This document shows, piece by piece, positions 31,997 to 42,999 of a stretch of DNA of 60,816 nt; the stretch's first letter is position 1, and every line of letters starts with the position of its first letter. This DNA comes from an uncultured Collinsella sp. (GTDB taxonomy: Bacteria; Actinomycetota; Coriobacteriia; Coriobacteriales; Coriobacteriaceae). Location: positions 1 through 60,816 of the forward strand of contig CABUKS010000014.1 of the NCBI GenBank assembly GCA_902492235.1, in the 5' to 3' direction. The notes beneath the pieces were generated by a model. It was given only the letters and a program-made list of their open reading frames with translations. It ran no database searches and was not told the origin of the DNA. Position numbers and translations under genes: made by a program.

Positions 31997-34096
31997 ATGG
32001 CTAAGCCTAAGTACAAGCTTTCCGATACCCGTAACATCGGCATCATGGCCCACATCGATGCCGGTAAGACCACCACGACCGAGCGTATTCTTTACTACAC
32101 CGGTAAGACCCACAAGATCGGTGAGGTCCATGAGGGCGCTGCCACCATGGACTGGATGGTTCAGGAGCAGGAGCGCGGCGTAACCATTACCTCCGCTGCT
32201 ACCACGTGCTTCTGGAACAAGGACGGTAAGGACTACCGCATCCAGATCATCGACACCCCGGGCCACGTTGACTTCACCGCCGAGGTCGAGCGCTGCCTGC
32301 GCGTCCTCGATGGCGCTGTCGCCGTCTTCGACGCCGTTGCCGGCGTTCAGCCCCAGTCTGAGACCGTTTGGCGTCAGGCTTCTACCTTCAACGTCCCCCG
32401 CATCGCCTTCATCAACAAGTATGACCGCGTGGGCGCCGACTTCTTCAACGCTATCGAGACCATGAAGGATCGTCTCGACGCTAACGCCGTGGCCGCTCAG
32501 GTCCCGATGGGCGCCGAGGACAACTTCTGGGGCGTCATCGACCTGGTCACCATGACTGCATGGGACTTCAAGGCCGACGAGAAGGGCATGACCTACCCCG
32601 AGCCGATGGACGAGATCCCGGCTGAGTTTGCCGACATCGCTGCCACCAAGCGCGAGGAGCTCCTCGACGCTGCTGCCAGCTTTGACGACGAGCTCATGGA
32701 GAAGATCCTCATGGAGGAGGACTTCACCGTCGAGGAGCTCAAGGCTGCTCTGCGTAAGGGCGTTCTGGCCAACGAGCTCAACCTCGTCTTCGTGGGCTCC
32801 GCCTACAAGAACAAGGGCGTCCAGGAGCTGCTCGACGCTGTCGTCGACTACCTGCCCAGCCCGCTCGACGTCGAGGCCGTCACCGGTACCGATCCGGACA
32901 CCGGCGAGGAGATCCAGCGTCATCCTTCCTTCGACGAGCCCTTCTCCGGCCTGGTCTTCAAGATCATGACCGACCCGTTCGTCGGTAAGCTCACCTACGT
33001 CCGCGTTTACTCCGGCCGCGCCGAGTCCGGCTCCTACGTTGTCAACGCTTCCAACGGTCAGCGCGAGCGCCTCGGCCGCATCCTCGAGATGAACGCCGCC
33101 GAGCGTATCGACCGTGACGACGCTGCCGCCGGCGACATCGTCGCTTGCGTCGGCTTCAAGAACTCCACCACCGGTGACACCCTGTGCGCCGAGGGCAAGG
33201 AGATCGTCCTCGAGAAGATCGAGTTCGCTAAGCCCGTTATCGACGTTGCCATCGAGCCCAAGACCAAGGCCGAGCAGGACAAGATGTCCCTGGCTCTGAC
33301 CAAGCTCGCCGAGGAGGACCCGACCTTCCAGGTGTCCACCAACCACGAGACCGGCCAGACCATCATCGCCGGCATGGGTGAGCTGCACCTCGAGATCATC
33401 GTCGACCGTCTGCTCCGTGAGTTCAAGGTTGACGCTAACGTCGGTAAGCCCCAGGTTGCCTACCGCGAGACCGCTGGTCACGACGTCGAGAAGGCTGAGG
33501 GCAAGTTCGTCCGTCAGTCCGGCGGTCGCGGTCAGTACGGCCACGCTGTCATCAAGCTCGAGAAGATGGAGGAGGGCTTCGGCTACGAGTTCGTCAACGC
33601 TATCGTCGGCGGCGTCGTGCCCAAGGAGTACATCCCGTCCATCGACAAGGGCATCCAGGAGGCCCTGAACACCGGTGTTATCGCCGGCTTCCCGGTCCTC
33701 GACGTCAAGGTCACCCTGTTCGACGGTTCTTACCACGAGGTCGACTCCTCCGAGGCCGCCTTCAAGATCGCCGGTTCCATGGCTATCAAGGACGCCCTCA
33801 AGAAGTCCGATCCGCAGCTGCTCGAGCCGATTATGGCTGTCGAGGTCGAGACCCCCGAGCAGTACATGGGCGACGTTATGGGCAACCTCTCCGGTCGCCG
33901 CGGCAAGATTGAGGGCATGGAGGATCGCAAGAACAGCAAGCTCATCCGTGCCAAGGTGCCGCTGGGCGAGATGTTCGGTTACGCTACCGACCTTCGCTCC
34001 CAGACCCAGGGCCGTGCATCCTACACGATGCAGTTCGACTCTTATGAGCCTGCGCCCAAGTCCATCGTGGACGAGGTCATGAGCAAGAACGCCTAA
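31997..34096 (+). CDS. fusA: Elongation factor G
   Basis: 699-aa translocation GTPase. G1 is AHIDAGKT, followed by DTPGHVD and NKYDR, where NKxD is normally NKMD. Domains II-V are complete (YRETAGHDVEKAEGKFVRQSGGRGQYGH marks domain IV). It starts 19 bp after rpsG. The tuf gene that usually follows is absent. Confidence 0.98.
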   Translation: MAKPKYKLSDTRNIGIMAHIDAGKTTTTERILYYTGKTHKIGEVHEGAATMDWMVQEQERGVTITSAATTCFWNKDGKDYRIQIIDTPGHVDFTAEVERCLRVLDGAVAVFDAVAGVQPQSETVWRQASTFNVPRIAFINKYDRVGADFFNAIETMKDRLDANAVAAQVPMGAEDNFWGVIDLVTMTAWDFKADEKGMTYPEPMDEIPAEFADIAATKREELLDAAASFDDELMEKILMEEDFTVEELKAALRKGVLANELNLVFVGSAYKNKGVQELLDAVVDYLPSPLDVEAVTGTDPDTGEEIQRHPSFDEPFSGLVFKIMTDPFVGKLTYVRVYSGRAESGSYVVNASNGQRERLGRILEMNAAERIDRDDAAAGDIVACVGFKNSTTGDTLCAEGKEIVLEKIEFAKPVIDVAIEPKTKAEQDKMSLALTKLAEEDPTFQVSTNHETGQTIIAGMGELHLEIIVDRLLREFKVDANVGKPQVAYRETAGHDVEKAEGKFVRQSGGRGQYGHAVIKLEKMEEGFGYEFVNAIVGGVVPKEYIPSIDKGIQEALNTGVIAGFPVLDVKVTLFDGSYHEVDSSEAAFKIAGSMAIKDALKKSDPQLLEPIMAVEVETPEQYMGDVMGNLSGRRGKIEGMEDRKNSKLIRAKVPLGEMFGYATDLRSQTQGRASYTMQFDSYEPAPKSIVDEVMSKNA

Positions 34097-34157
34097 GTTC
34101 GAGCTCCCTGTTACGTAATCCTGCGAGAACATCTCTCGCACTCTTTGGAGGTTTAAG

Positions 34158-34466
34158 TTGGCTACCCAGAAGATCCGCATTCGCCTCAAGGGCTATGATC
34201 ACGAGGTCGTCGATCAGTCCGCGAAGCTCATCGTCGAGACCGCTCAGAAGACCGGCGCTCGCGTTTCCGGTCCTGTCCCCCTGCCCACCGAGCGCAACCT
34301 GTACACGGTTATCCGCTCGCCGCACGTGAACAAGGACTCCCGTGAGCAGTTCGAGATGCGCACCCACAAGCGCCTCATCGACATCCTCGACCCCACCTCG
34401 GGCACCGTTGATTCGCTCATGCGTCTCGACCTCCCCGCTGGCGTCGACATCGACATCAAGCTCTAA
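34158..34466 (+). CDS. rpsJ: 30S ribosomal protein S10
   Basis: 102-aa S10/NusE, a ribosomal protein and antitermination factor. ATQKIRIRLKGYDHEVVD is the standard N-terminus, read from a TTG start 6 nt after GGAGG. Unlike the usual S10 operon, rplC does not follow: a terminator comes next and rplC is 13.9 kb away. Confidence 0.97.
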   Translation: MATQKIRIRLKGYDHEVVDQSAKLIVETAQKTGARVSGPVPLPTERNLYTVIRSPHVNKDSREQFEMRTHKRLIDILDPTSGTVDSLMRLDLPAGVDIDIKL

Positions 34467-34485
34467 GCGATATCGCTCATAGCTT

Positions 34486-34524
34486 AAAGGGCCCCGCTGC
34501 CGTTACGGTAGTGGGGCCCTTTTG
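34486..34524 (+). terminator. Intrinsic terminator after rpsJ
   Basis: AAAGGGCCCCGCTGCCG and CGGTAGTGGGGCCCTTTT form a long stem with a T-rich tail. It ends the rpsL-rpsG-fusA-rpsJ unit. Confidence 0.9.
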
Positions 34525-34582
34525 TTTTGAGTTTAGATTTTGGGATAGCGAATTCGTCTGCCGAGCCGGCGGCTGCGGCGCC

Positions 34583-35359
34583 CTATTCGCTCAGGGGGCG
34601 CAAGGATGCTTCTTCGAAGTGGAAGACGCACAAGCCGCTCTCGGTCTCAATGCATGCGCGGCCGCAATCGTCGACCGTTCTAAATATGCCTCGTGCCAGC
34701 TCGTCTCCAGCGGGGGAGCGGGCGATAACGTGCTTCCCGATCCAATTGAGGTGAGCGATATATTCGTCGTGGACGGGCGCGAGCGGACCGGCGTCTTCTT
34801 CCTTGGCGTTGAGGCGCTCTGCCCAGGTATCTACAGCGTCTATAACTGCGTGATAGACCTCATCGAGGAGCATGTCGACGGCGGGAACGCTCTCGTTGAG
34901 GTCCGAGAGGCCAATTGCCGCCAGGCCGCCATCGGGCACCTCTTGGGGCGTGTAGTTTACGTTGACACCAATGCCGCAGACGGCGAAAGGTTTGCCTTCG
35001 TTATCGCGTGCGGCCTCGACCAGAATGCCGCCGAGTTTGCGTCCTCGCGCGACCAGGTCGTTGGGCCATTTGAGGCCAATCTCGTTTGCAAGACCCTGCT
35101 TTTCGAGTGCTTCGAGCACCGCTAGGCCGCTGACGGCGGCAAGACCAGAGTACTTTGCGGGATTAACGCATGGACGCAGGACAATCGAAAGCAATAGGTT
35201 GCCGGCGGTTGAATCCCACTTGTGGCCGCGCCGGCCGCGTCCTGCTGTCTGAGCCCGGGCGGCAAGTCCTGTGCCGTGCGGCGCACCCTGTTTTCCTGCC
35301 TCGAGCAGGTCATCGTTGGTCGATCCGGTTACGTCGACAATCGTTAATTGGGCATCCAT
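34583..35359 (-). CDS. birA: Biotin--[acetyl-CoA-carboxylase] ligase
   Basis: 258-aa enzyme that attaches biotin to AccB. It has STNDDLLEAG, AQTAGRGRRGHKWDS (adenylate-binding GRGRRG), LKWPNDLVARGRKLGGILVE and a C-terminal SH3-like domain. There is no N-terminal helix-turn-helix, so it is a catalytic-only class I ligase and not a repressor. The ATG at 35359 follows GGAGG at 11 nt. It is divergent from the fab/acc operon, whose AccB is its likely substrate. Confidence 0.95.
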   Translation of the reverse strand: MDAQLTIVDVTGSTNDDLLEAGKQGAPHGTGLAARAQTAGRGRRGHKWDSTAGNLLLSIVLRPCVNPAKYSGLAAVSGLAVLEALEKQGLANEIGLKWPNDLVARGRKLGGILVEAARDNEGKPFAVCGIGVNVNYTPQEVPDGGLAAIGLSDLNESVPAVDMLLDEVYHAVIDAVDTWAERLNAKEEDAGPLAPVHDEYIAHLNWIGKHVIARSPAGDELARGIFRTVDDCGRACIETESGLCVFHFEEASLRPLSE

Positions 35360-35454
35360 AGCGGCTGCTACCTCCTTATTGAATAAGTGAATGACGCAAT
35401 GGTGTCGAGAGATAGACACAATGTGAAGCCTTTGTCGCATTTGGACAATTTAAT

Positions 35455-35516
35455 GTTAACACGTCAACAAAGACTGAAATGCGTTATCCTCTCTTGGTCG
35501 ATGTAAACACGTCAAC
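35455..35516. promoter_or_regulatory. Paired operator-like boxes upstream of fabH
   Basis: GTTAACACGTCAAC (35455-35468) and GTAAACACGTCAAC (35503-35516) differ at one base and are imperfect palindromes (GTTnAC...GTnAAC). A -10-like TATCCT (35485-35490) lies between them, so the boxes bracket the probable promoter. This is the arrangement of a repressor site. No MarR/TetR-type regulator gene adjoins it. Confidence 0.55.
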
Positions 35517-35535
35517 AACTCAAAGGAGGTTAGTG

Positions 35536-36495
35536 ATGGGTTTCACGATTCTTGGAACAGGCTCGGCGCTTCCTGAACGCAGTGTTTCCAATGACGAGCT
35601 GTCAGAGTTCCTCGATACCTCGGATGAGTGGATTTTTACCCGCACGGGTATCAAGAGCCGCCACGTCTGCACCACCGAGTCACTTGACGACCTTGCCGTA
35701 GCGGCGAGTGAGCGGGCACTCCAGGTGTCCGGAATCGACGCGAGCCAGCTGGATCTGATCGTCTGTTCGACGACGACGGGTGACCATCTTGTTCCCGCCG
35801 AGGCGTGTGCCGTAGCCGAGCGTCTGGGCGCGACGTGTCCTGCCTTCGATGTCTCGGCGGCCTGCGCCGGCTTCGTATTTGCGCTCGATGTCGCCGAGGG
35901 CTATATCGCCCGAGGACGAGCCGAGCATGCGCTTGTCGTTGCGGCCGAGCAGATGACGCGCGCGCTTGACTGGACAGACCGCGCCACCTGCGTGCTCTTT
36001 GGCGATGGGGCAGGCGCCGCTGTGATAGAGGCTGGGGGAGACAACCCCCTTGCCGTTGAGCTTTCGACGGCGCCCGACGTCGTGACGTTGCGCGTTCCCG
36101 GTCTGGTCGGTACGTCGCCGTTTAAGGCCTCCGCAGATAGCGCGAGTGTGCTGTCCATGAATGGCCGCCGCGTGTTCAAGTTCGGCGTCAACGCCATCTG
36201 CGACACGGTCCATAAGCTTGCGATCGATGCGGGCATTTCGGTCGAAGACATCGATCATTTTGTATTCCATCAGGCTAACGAACGAATCCTGAGCCAGGCG
36301 GTCAAGCGCCTGGGCGTGCCGGACGAGCGCGTGGTTCGCACGTTGCGCGAGACCGGCAACATTTCGAGCGCATGCATTCCGCTTGCCCTCGACCGGCTGG
36401 CAAACGCCGGTGCACTTCACACAGGCGACACCATCGCCTTGGTTGGATTTGGCGCCGGTCTGGATATAGGTGGCTATCTGCTTCGTTGGAAGTAG
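35536..36495 (+). CDS. fabH: Beta-ketoacyl-ACP synthase III
   Basis: 319-aa condensing enzyme that starts fatty acid chains from acetyl-CoA and malonyl-ACP. Cys110 in SAACAGF, His in FVFHQANERI and Asn in ETGNISSA form the triad. The ATG at 35536 follows AAAGGAGG; an upstream in-frame ATG at 35479 lies inside the promoter region. First gene of the FASII operon. Confidence 0.96.
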   Translation: MGFTILGTGSALPERSVSNDELSEFLDTSDEWIFTRTGIKSRHVCTTESLDDLAVAASERALQVSGIDASQLDLIVCSTTTGDHLVPAEACAVAERLGATCPAFDVSAACAGFVFALDVAEGYIARGRAEHALVVAAEQMTRALDWTDRATCVLFGDGAGAAVIEAGGDNPLAVELSTAPDVVTLRVPGLVGTSPFKASADSASVLSMNGRRVFKFGVNAICDTVHKLAIDAGISVEDIDHFVFHQANERILSQAVKRLGVPDERVVRTLRETGNISSACIPLALDRLANAGALHTGDTIALVGFGAGLDIGGYLLRWK

Positions 36496-36547
36496 TCGCA
36501 CATAGGAAATGAAAGCGCCCCTAGGGCACAAACAAAGGAGAACTACC

Positions 36548-36784
36548 ATGGCAGATCAGAAGACCTTCGAGCGCGTTTGCGACGTTATCCGCGAGACCGC
36601 TGGCCTTGACGACGTTGAGATGAAGCCCGAGTCCACGCTCGAGGAGATTGGCCTCGACAGCCTGGGTACCGTCGAGATTCTCGTCGCCGTTGAGGACGAG
36701 TTTGGCATCCAGCTTGATACCGAGGAGAACCCCAAGACGGTCGGCGAGTTCGCCGATACGGTCGAGGCGGCATTGGAGAAGTAG
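36548..36784 (+). CDS. acpP: Acyl carrier protein
   Basis: 78-aa acidic four-helix protein. Ser38 in IGLDSLGTVE takes the phosphopantetheine arm. The ATG follows AAAGGAG. It lies 2 bp before fabK. Confidence 0.95.
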   Translation: MADQKTFERVCDVIRETAGLDDVEMKPESTLEEIGLDSLGTVEILVAVEDEFGIQLDTEENPKTVGEFADTVEAALEK

Positions 36785-36786
36785 AG

Positions 36787-37731
36787 ATGCTCAAGACTCC
36801 TCTCTGCGATCTGCTCGGCATCGAAAAGCCCGTGTTCCAGGGTGGCATGGCCTGGATTGCCGACGCCTCACTGGCATCGGCCGTATCCGAGGCGGGCGGC
36901 CTAGGCATCATCGCGGCAATGAATGCCGACGCCGACTGGCTTCGCGACCAGATTCATGAGCTGCGCACCCAGACGGATAAGCCCTTTGGCGTTAACGTCA
37001 TGCTCATGAGCCCATTTGCCGACGAGGTTGCACAGGTTGTGATCGATGAGCAGGTGCCCGTTGTGGTGACTGGTGCCGGTAATCCCACCAAGTACATGAA
37101 AGCTTGGAACGATGCGGGCATCAAGGTCATCCCCGTTGTGGCTTCGGTGGCGCTCGCCCGTCTCGTGGCGCGTCGTGGAGCCACAGCGGTTGTTGCCGAG
37201 GGCACCGAATCGGGCGGCCATATTGGCGAGACCTCGACGATGGCACTGGTGCCGCAGGTCGTCGATGCGGTCGACATTCCCGTTGTGGCCGCCGGCGGTA
37301 TTGCCGACGGCCGCGGCGTGGCGGCCGCCTTTATGCTGGGCGCCGCCGGCGTGCAGGTGGGTACGCGCTTTCTGGTCGCAGACGAGTGCACCGTCTCGGA
37401 GCAGTATAAAGAGATGGTCCTGAAGGCCAACGACACTTCGACGCGTGCGACCGGTCGCTCGACGGGACATCCGGTGCGCGCCCTCAAGAGCCCCTTCACC
37501 AACGCCTATGCCAAGAGCGAGGGTTCCGGTGCGAGTGCCGAGGAGCTCGGTGCTTTGGGAACCGGTGCACTACGTAAGGCCGCCAAGGACGGCAACTACG
37601 AAGAGGGTTCGTTTTTGTGTGGACAGATTGCCGGCATGGTCAACGAGCGCCAGAGCGCACGCGAAATCGTTGACGACCTGGTCGATGGCGCCGAGCACGT
37701 CCTGAAGGGTGCGTGCGCATGGGTGGCGTAG
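36787..37731 (+). CDS. fabK: Enoyl-ACP reductase II (FMN-dependent)
   Basis: 314-aa TIM-barrel flavoprotein of the nitronate-monooxygenase/FabK family, reducing enoyl-ACP at the last elongation step. Motifs are PVFQGGMAWIADASLASAVS, EGTESGGHIGE and AAGGIADGRG...GVQVGTRF. Its place between acpP and fabD supports FabK over a monooxygenase. No fabI is present, so the pathway would be insensitive to triclosan-type FabI inhibitors (inference). Confidence 0.93.
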   Translation: MLKTPLCDLLGIEKPVFQGGMAWIADASLASAVSEAGGLGIIAAMNADADWLRDQIHELRTQTDKPFGVNVMLMSPFADEVAQVVIDEQVPVVVTGAGNPTKYMKAWNDAGIKVIPVVASVALARLVARRGATAVVAEGTESGGHIGETSTMALVPQVVDAVDIPVVAAGGIADGRGVAAAFMLGAAGVQVGTRFLVADECTVSEQYKEMVLKANDTSTRATGRSTGHPVRALKSPFTNAYAKSEGSGASAEELGALGTGALRKAAKDGNYEEGSFLCGQIAGMVNERQSAREIVDDLVDGAEHVLKGACAWVA

Positions 37732-38645
37732 CGTTTTTGTTTGCCGGCCAGGGTGCCCAGCACCCCGCGATGGGCGTCGACTTGATCGAGACATCGCCGG
37801 CGGCCGCCGAGGTGTTCGCCATTGCCGACGAGGTGCGCCCGGGGACCAGCGAGCAATGCCGGAGTGCCTCCAAGGAGAAGCTCTCGCAGACCGAGAACAC
37901 GCAGCCGTGCGTGTTCGTTCACGACCTGGCAGCGGCTGCCGCCCTGCGTGAGCGCGGCGTGGTACCTGCCGCCTGTGCGGGATTCTCGCTGGGCGAGGTC
38001 GCCGCGCTCACCTTTGCGGGGGCGTTCGATACGCGAGCGGGCTTTGAGCTCGTGTGCGAGCGCACGGCGCTGATGGCCGCGGCTGCCGAGCGCCATCCGG
38101 GCGGCATGCGCGCCGTCATCAAGCTCGATGCGGCGCAAGTCGAGGGCCTGGCAAAACAGGCCGGCGAGGACTGCTGGTCAGTCAACTACAACAGCCCCCA
38201 GCAGACGGTTGTGGCCGGAGCGCCCGAGGCGCTGCAGGAGCTCGACGTCCTAGTAAAAGAGGCTGGCGGCCGCGCCATGAAGGTCGCGGTGTCGGGTGCA
38301 TTTCATAGCCCCTATATGGCCGAGGCGACCTGTGGCCTTGCCGCATATATTGAGGCCGGTCACGCGCCGTCCCCGTTGCTCATTCCTGTTTTGGCAAACA
38401 TGACAGCGGCGCCCTATCCGGCGGACCCCCAGACGGCATCGGATGTCTTGGCCAATCAGGTGAGCCATGCCGTACGCTGGGTCGATACGCTGCATGCTCT
38501 GCAGGATCAGGGCATCGACACGTTTATTGAGGTCGGCCCCGGCAAAACCCTGTCGGGCCTGGTCAAGCGTACGCTGAGCGATGTTCGCGTGTATTCGTGC
38601 GAAACGGCCGAGCAGGTCGCAGCTATTGCCGACGAGCTTGCATAG
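37719..38645 (+). CDS. fabD: Malonyl-CoA-ACP transacylase
   Basis: 308-aa acyltransferase. AGQGAQ is at 9-14, catalytic Ser90 in GFSLGE, and a later His in SGAFHSPYM. The ATG at 37719 overlaps the fabK stop by 13 bp; an ATG/GTG pair just upstream makes the exact start uncertain by two codons. Confidence 0.94.
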   Translation: MGGVAFLFAGQGAQHPAMGVDLIETSPAAAEVFAIADEVRPGTSEQCRSASKEKLSQTENTQPCVFVHDLAAAAALRERGVVPAACAGFSLGEVAALTFAGAFDTRAGFELVCERTALMAAAAERHPGGMRAVIKLDAAQVEGLAKQAGEDCWSVNYNSPQQTVVAGAPEALQELDVLVKEAGGRAMKVAVSGAFHSPYMAEATCGLAAYIEAGHAPSPLLIPVLANMTAAPYPADPQTASDVLANQVSHAVRWVDTLHALQDQGIDTFIEVGPGKTLSGLVKRTLSDVRVYSCETAEQVAAIADELA

Positions 38646-38675
38646 TCCACAGGGCTGTAACCCGAAAGGAATGAC

Positions 38676-39449
38676 ATGGGCAACTTGAACAATGGCGCGC
38701 TCGAGCGCAACGACTCACGTCGCGTGGCACTGGTCACGGGCGGCTCGCGGGGTATCGGCCGCGCCTGCGCTATCGGTCTGGCGGAGGATGGCTACGATAT
38801 CGCCGTCGTCTATGCCGGCAGCCTCGATGCGGCGCGCGAGACGTGCGACGCCTGCGAGGCGGCTGGCGCCACGGCGCGCTCATATCAATGTGACGTGGCC
38901 GACCCCGCTGCCGTCAACGCGTGCGTGGAAGCGGTCATCAACGACTTTGGCTCCATTTGGGCGCTCGTCAACAACGCTGGCATCACCCGCGATGGCCTGC
39001 TCATGCGCATGGGCGATGACGCCTTCGACCGCGTGCTCGACGTCAATCTCAAGGGAACATTCAACATGATGCGCGCGCTCACCAAGACCTTTATGCGCCA
39101 GCGCGGCGGTTGCGTCGTCAACATGAGCTCGGTCGTGGGCCTGATGGGCAATGCCGGGCAAGCCAACTACGCTGCCTCCAAGGCGGGCGTGATCGGCCTG
39201 ACCAAGACGGTGGCGCGCGAGCTTGCGCCCCGCGGCGTACGAGTGAACGCGGTTGCCCCCGGGTTTGTCGAGACGGATATGACGGCAAAGCTCTCGGAGA
39301 AGGTGCGTACGGTAACCGAGGAGCAGATTCCCCTTAAGCGTATGGCGCGCCCCGAGGAGGTGGCCGGCGCAGTGCGCTTTCTGGCGAGCGATGCGGCTGC
39401 CTACATTACGGGTGAGGTCGTGCGCGTCGACGGCGGAATGGCGATGTAG
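38676..39449 (+). CDS. fabG: 3-oxoacyl-ACP reductase
   Basis: 257-aa NADPH-dependent short-chain dehydrogenase. TGGSRGIG (21-28) binds the cofactor; NNAGI, the catalytic Ser in MSSVVGLMGN and YAASK follow. The N-terminus is about ten residues longer than usual. The ATG follows GAAAGGA. Confidence 0.95.
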   Translation: MGNLNNGALERNDSRRVALVTGGSRGIGRACAIGLAEDGYDIAVVYAGSLDAARETCDACEAAGATARSYQCDVADPAAVNACVEAVINDFGSIWALVNNAGITRDGLLMRMGDDAFDRVLDVNLKGTFNMMRALTKTFMRQRGGCVVNMSSVVGLMGNAGQANYAASKAGVIGLTKTVARELAPRGVRVNAVAPGFVETDMTAKLSEKVRTVTEEQIPLKRMARPEEVAGAVRFLASDAAAYITGEVVRVDGGMAM

Positions 39450-39488
39450 AAACCAGGGCCGAAGAACGGCTTGGATGAGGAGACCATG

Positions 39489-40736
39489 ATGGAACAGAGA
39501 GTTGCAATCACCGGTATCGGTGCCGTGTCGCCGCTCGGCAACACCGCGCTTGCCACCTGGGCGGCCATGTGCGCCGGCACGTGCGGCATCGGCCCGATCA
39601 CGCACTTCGATACCGATGCGTTTGCCGTCAAGGTGGCAGCCGAGGTCAAGGGCTTTGACGGCAACGAGTACTTTGGCAAGCGTGACGCCAAGCATCTCGA
39701 CCCCTGCGTTCAGTTTGCGATGGCGGCTTCGGACGAAGCCATGCACGATGCAGGCTTTGATGTCGAAGGCGCCATCGATCGCGAGCGCCTGGGCGTCTAC
39801 GTGGGCTCGGGCGTGGGCGGCATGACGACGCTCGTCGACAACGTCCATACGATTGCCGAACGTGGGCCCCGCCGCGCATCGCCCTATATGATCGCGATGA
39901 TGATCCCCAACATGGCATCGGGCAATATCGCGATCCGCCACAAGGCAAAGGGCCCGACCCTGCCCGTGGTGACCGCGTGCGCAACCTCGGCCCATGCGGT
40001 GGGCGAGGCGTTCCGCGCCATCAAGCACGGCTATGCCGACGCGATCCTCGCGGGCGGCGCCGAGGCGGCCATTATCCCCGATGCCGTTGCGGGCTTTACG
40101 TCCTGCCGCGCATTGACCACCAACCCCGATCCCGCGACGGCCTGCCGTCCGTTCGATGCAGACCGCGACGGCTTTGTGATGGGCGAGGGCGCCTGCGTGC
40201 TCGTGCTCGAGAGCATGGAACATGCGCAGGCGCGCGGTGCGCACATTTATGCCGAGGTCGTGGGCTACGGCAACACCGATGATGCCTATCACATCACGAG
40301 TCCTGATCCCGAGGCTGCCGGCATTGCCCGCGCGATATCGCTGGCGGTGACCGAGGGCGACGTCAAGCCTTCCGAGGGTCTCTACATCAATGCCCACGGC
40401 ACATCGACCAAGCTCAACGATTCGTCCGAGACGGCGGGCATTAAGCGTGCGCTCGGCGAGGACGCGGCGCGCGCCGCGCACGTCTCGTCGACTAAGTCGA
40501 TGACCGGCCACATGATCGGTGCCACGGGCGCCATCGAGGTCATGGCCTGCGCCATGGCGCTCGAGCAGGGCGTGGTGCCGCCGACCATTAACTACTGCAC
40601 GCCCGATCCCGCCTGCGATCTTGACTACACGCCCAATCGCGCAGTTCGCGCCGACCTTACCTGGGCGCTTTCGACCAACCTAGGCTTTGGCGGGCACAAC
40701 GCCGCCATCGCGCTGCGTAGATATACGAGGAGCTAG
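39489..40736 (+). CDS. fabF: Beta-ketoacyl-ACP synthase II
   Basis: 415-aa elongating condensing enzyme. Catalytic Cys164 is in VTACATSAH; the two His lie in NAHGTSTKLND and MTGHMIGATG. ATGs at 39486 and 39489 are adjacent; the second has better spacing to GAGGAG. It is the only elongating KAS in the operon (no fabB). Confidence 0.95.
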   Translation: MEQRVAITGIGAVSPLGNTALATWAAMCAGTCGIGPITHFDTDAFAVKVAAEVKGFDGNEYFGKRDAKHLDPCVQFAMAASDEAMHDAGFDVEGAIDRERLGVYVGSGVGGMTTLVDNVHTIAERGPRRASPYMIAMMIPNMASGNIAIRHKAKGPTLPVVTACATSAHAVGEAFRAIKHGYADAILAGGAEAAIIPDAVAGFTSCRALTTNPDPATACRPFDADRDGFVMGEGACVLVLESMEHAQARGAHIYAEVVGYGNTDDAYHITSPDPEAAGIARAISLAVTEGDVKPSEGLYINAHGTSTKLNDSSETAGIKRALGEDAARAAHVSSTKSMTGHMIGATGAIEVMACAMALEQGVVPPTINYCTPDPACDLDYTPNRAVRADLTWALSTNLGFGGHNAAIALRRYTRS

Positions 40737-40739
40737 AGC

Positions 40740-41213
40740 ATGGATTCCAAAAGACTTGCCGAGATAGCCGATGTGATGGAGGACCGCGGCCTCACGCGCG
40801 TGCGCGTTGAGGAGCCCGATGGCACCGCGGTCGAACTCGAGCGCGCGAGCGCCGCACAGCCGGTTGCCGTGCCCATGCCCATGCCGAGCGCTATGGCCGC
40901 TCCAGTTGCAGCTCCCACAGTCGCGCCTGCCGCACCGGAGCCCGCCGCGCAGACACCTGCCGCCGCACCAGAGCCCAAGGGCACCGAGGTGACCGCTCCC
41001 ATGGTCGGCGTTTTCTATGCTGCCCCGGCGCCGGGCGACGAGCCGTTTGTGCACGTGGGCTCTAAGGTCAAGGCCGGCGAGACGCTCTGCATCATCGAGG
41101 CCATGAAGGTTCTCAACGAGGTAACGGCAGAGGCAGACGGCGAGGTGCTCGAGATCTGCGTGGCCGACGGCGACCTCGTGGAGTTTGGCAGCTGCCTCAT
41201 GAGGATCGGATAG
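40740..41213 (+). CDS. accB: Biotin carboxyl carrier protein of acetyl-CoA carboxylase
   Basis: 157 aa. A short N-terminal domain precedes a Pro/Ala-rich linker (about 40-80) and the biotinyl domain with Lys123 in IIEAMKVLNE. It carries CO2 between AccC and AccDA and is the substrate of BirA. 3 bp after fabF. Confidence 0.95.
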   Translation: MDSKRLAEIADVMEDRGLTRVRVEEPDGTAVELERASAAQPVAVPMPMPSAMAAPVAAPTVAPAAPEPAAQTPAAAPEPKGTEVTAPMVGVFYAAPAPGDEPFVHVGSKVKAGETLCIIEAMKVLNEVTAEADGEVLEICVADGDLVEFGSCLMRIG

Positions 41214-41222
41214 GTGATATCC

Positions 41223-41645
41223 ATGAACAAAGAAGAGCTTAAGGAACTGTTGCCGCATCGCGAACCGATGCTTTTGCTCGACGAGGCCGAGCTGGTGGGC
41301 GACGAGGCCCACGGCAAGATCACGATTACGGGCGACGAGTACTTTTTGCAGGGGCATTTTCCGGGAAACCCGGTGGTCCCCGGCGTGATTCAGTGCGAGA
41401 TGCTCGCCCAAAACTGTTGCGTGCTGCTGATGGGCGATGAGGAAGCGCGCGGCGCGACGCCGTTCTACACGAGTCTGGACAAGGTGCGCTTTAAGCGTCC
41501 GGTGCGCCCGGGCGACACGGTTGATCTGGTGTGCACCATCACGCGTGCGCGCGGGCCGTTCCGCTTTGCGACGGGTACTGCGAGCGTCAACGGTGAGGTT
41601 TGCTGCCGCGCCGATATGTCTTTTGCACTCATGCACGAAAGTTAA
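41223..41645 (+). CDS. fabZ: 3-hydroxyacyl-ACP dehydratase
   Basis: 140-aa hot-dog enzyme. LLPHREPMLLLDE and GHFPGNPVVPGVIQCEMLAQ hold the catalytic His and Glu. It sits between accB and accC, as in clostridia and lactobacilli. The ATG at 41223 follows AGGTGAT. Confidence 0.95.
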   Translation: MNKEELKELLPHREPMLLLDEAELVGDEAHGKITITGDEYFLQGHFPGNPVVPGVIQCEMLAQNCCVLLMGDEEARGATPFYTSLDKVRFKRPVRPGDTVDLVCTITRARGPFRFATGTASVNGEVCCRADMSFALMHES

Positions 41646-41655
41646 GGAAGGCTTC

Positions 41656-42985
<1,330 letters not shown>

Positions 42986-42999
<14 letters not shown>

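Noticed and set aside
31979..34189. A 736-codon open frame antisense to fusA and rpsJ
   Set aside because: Same mirror effect; the sense strand encodes complete elongation factor G and S10.
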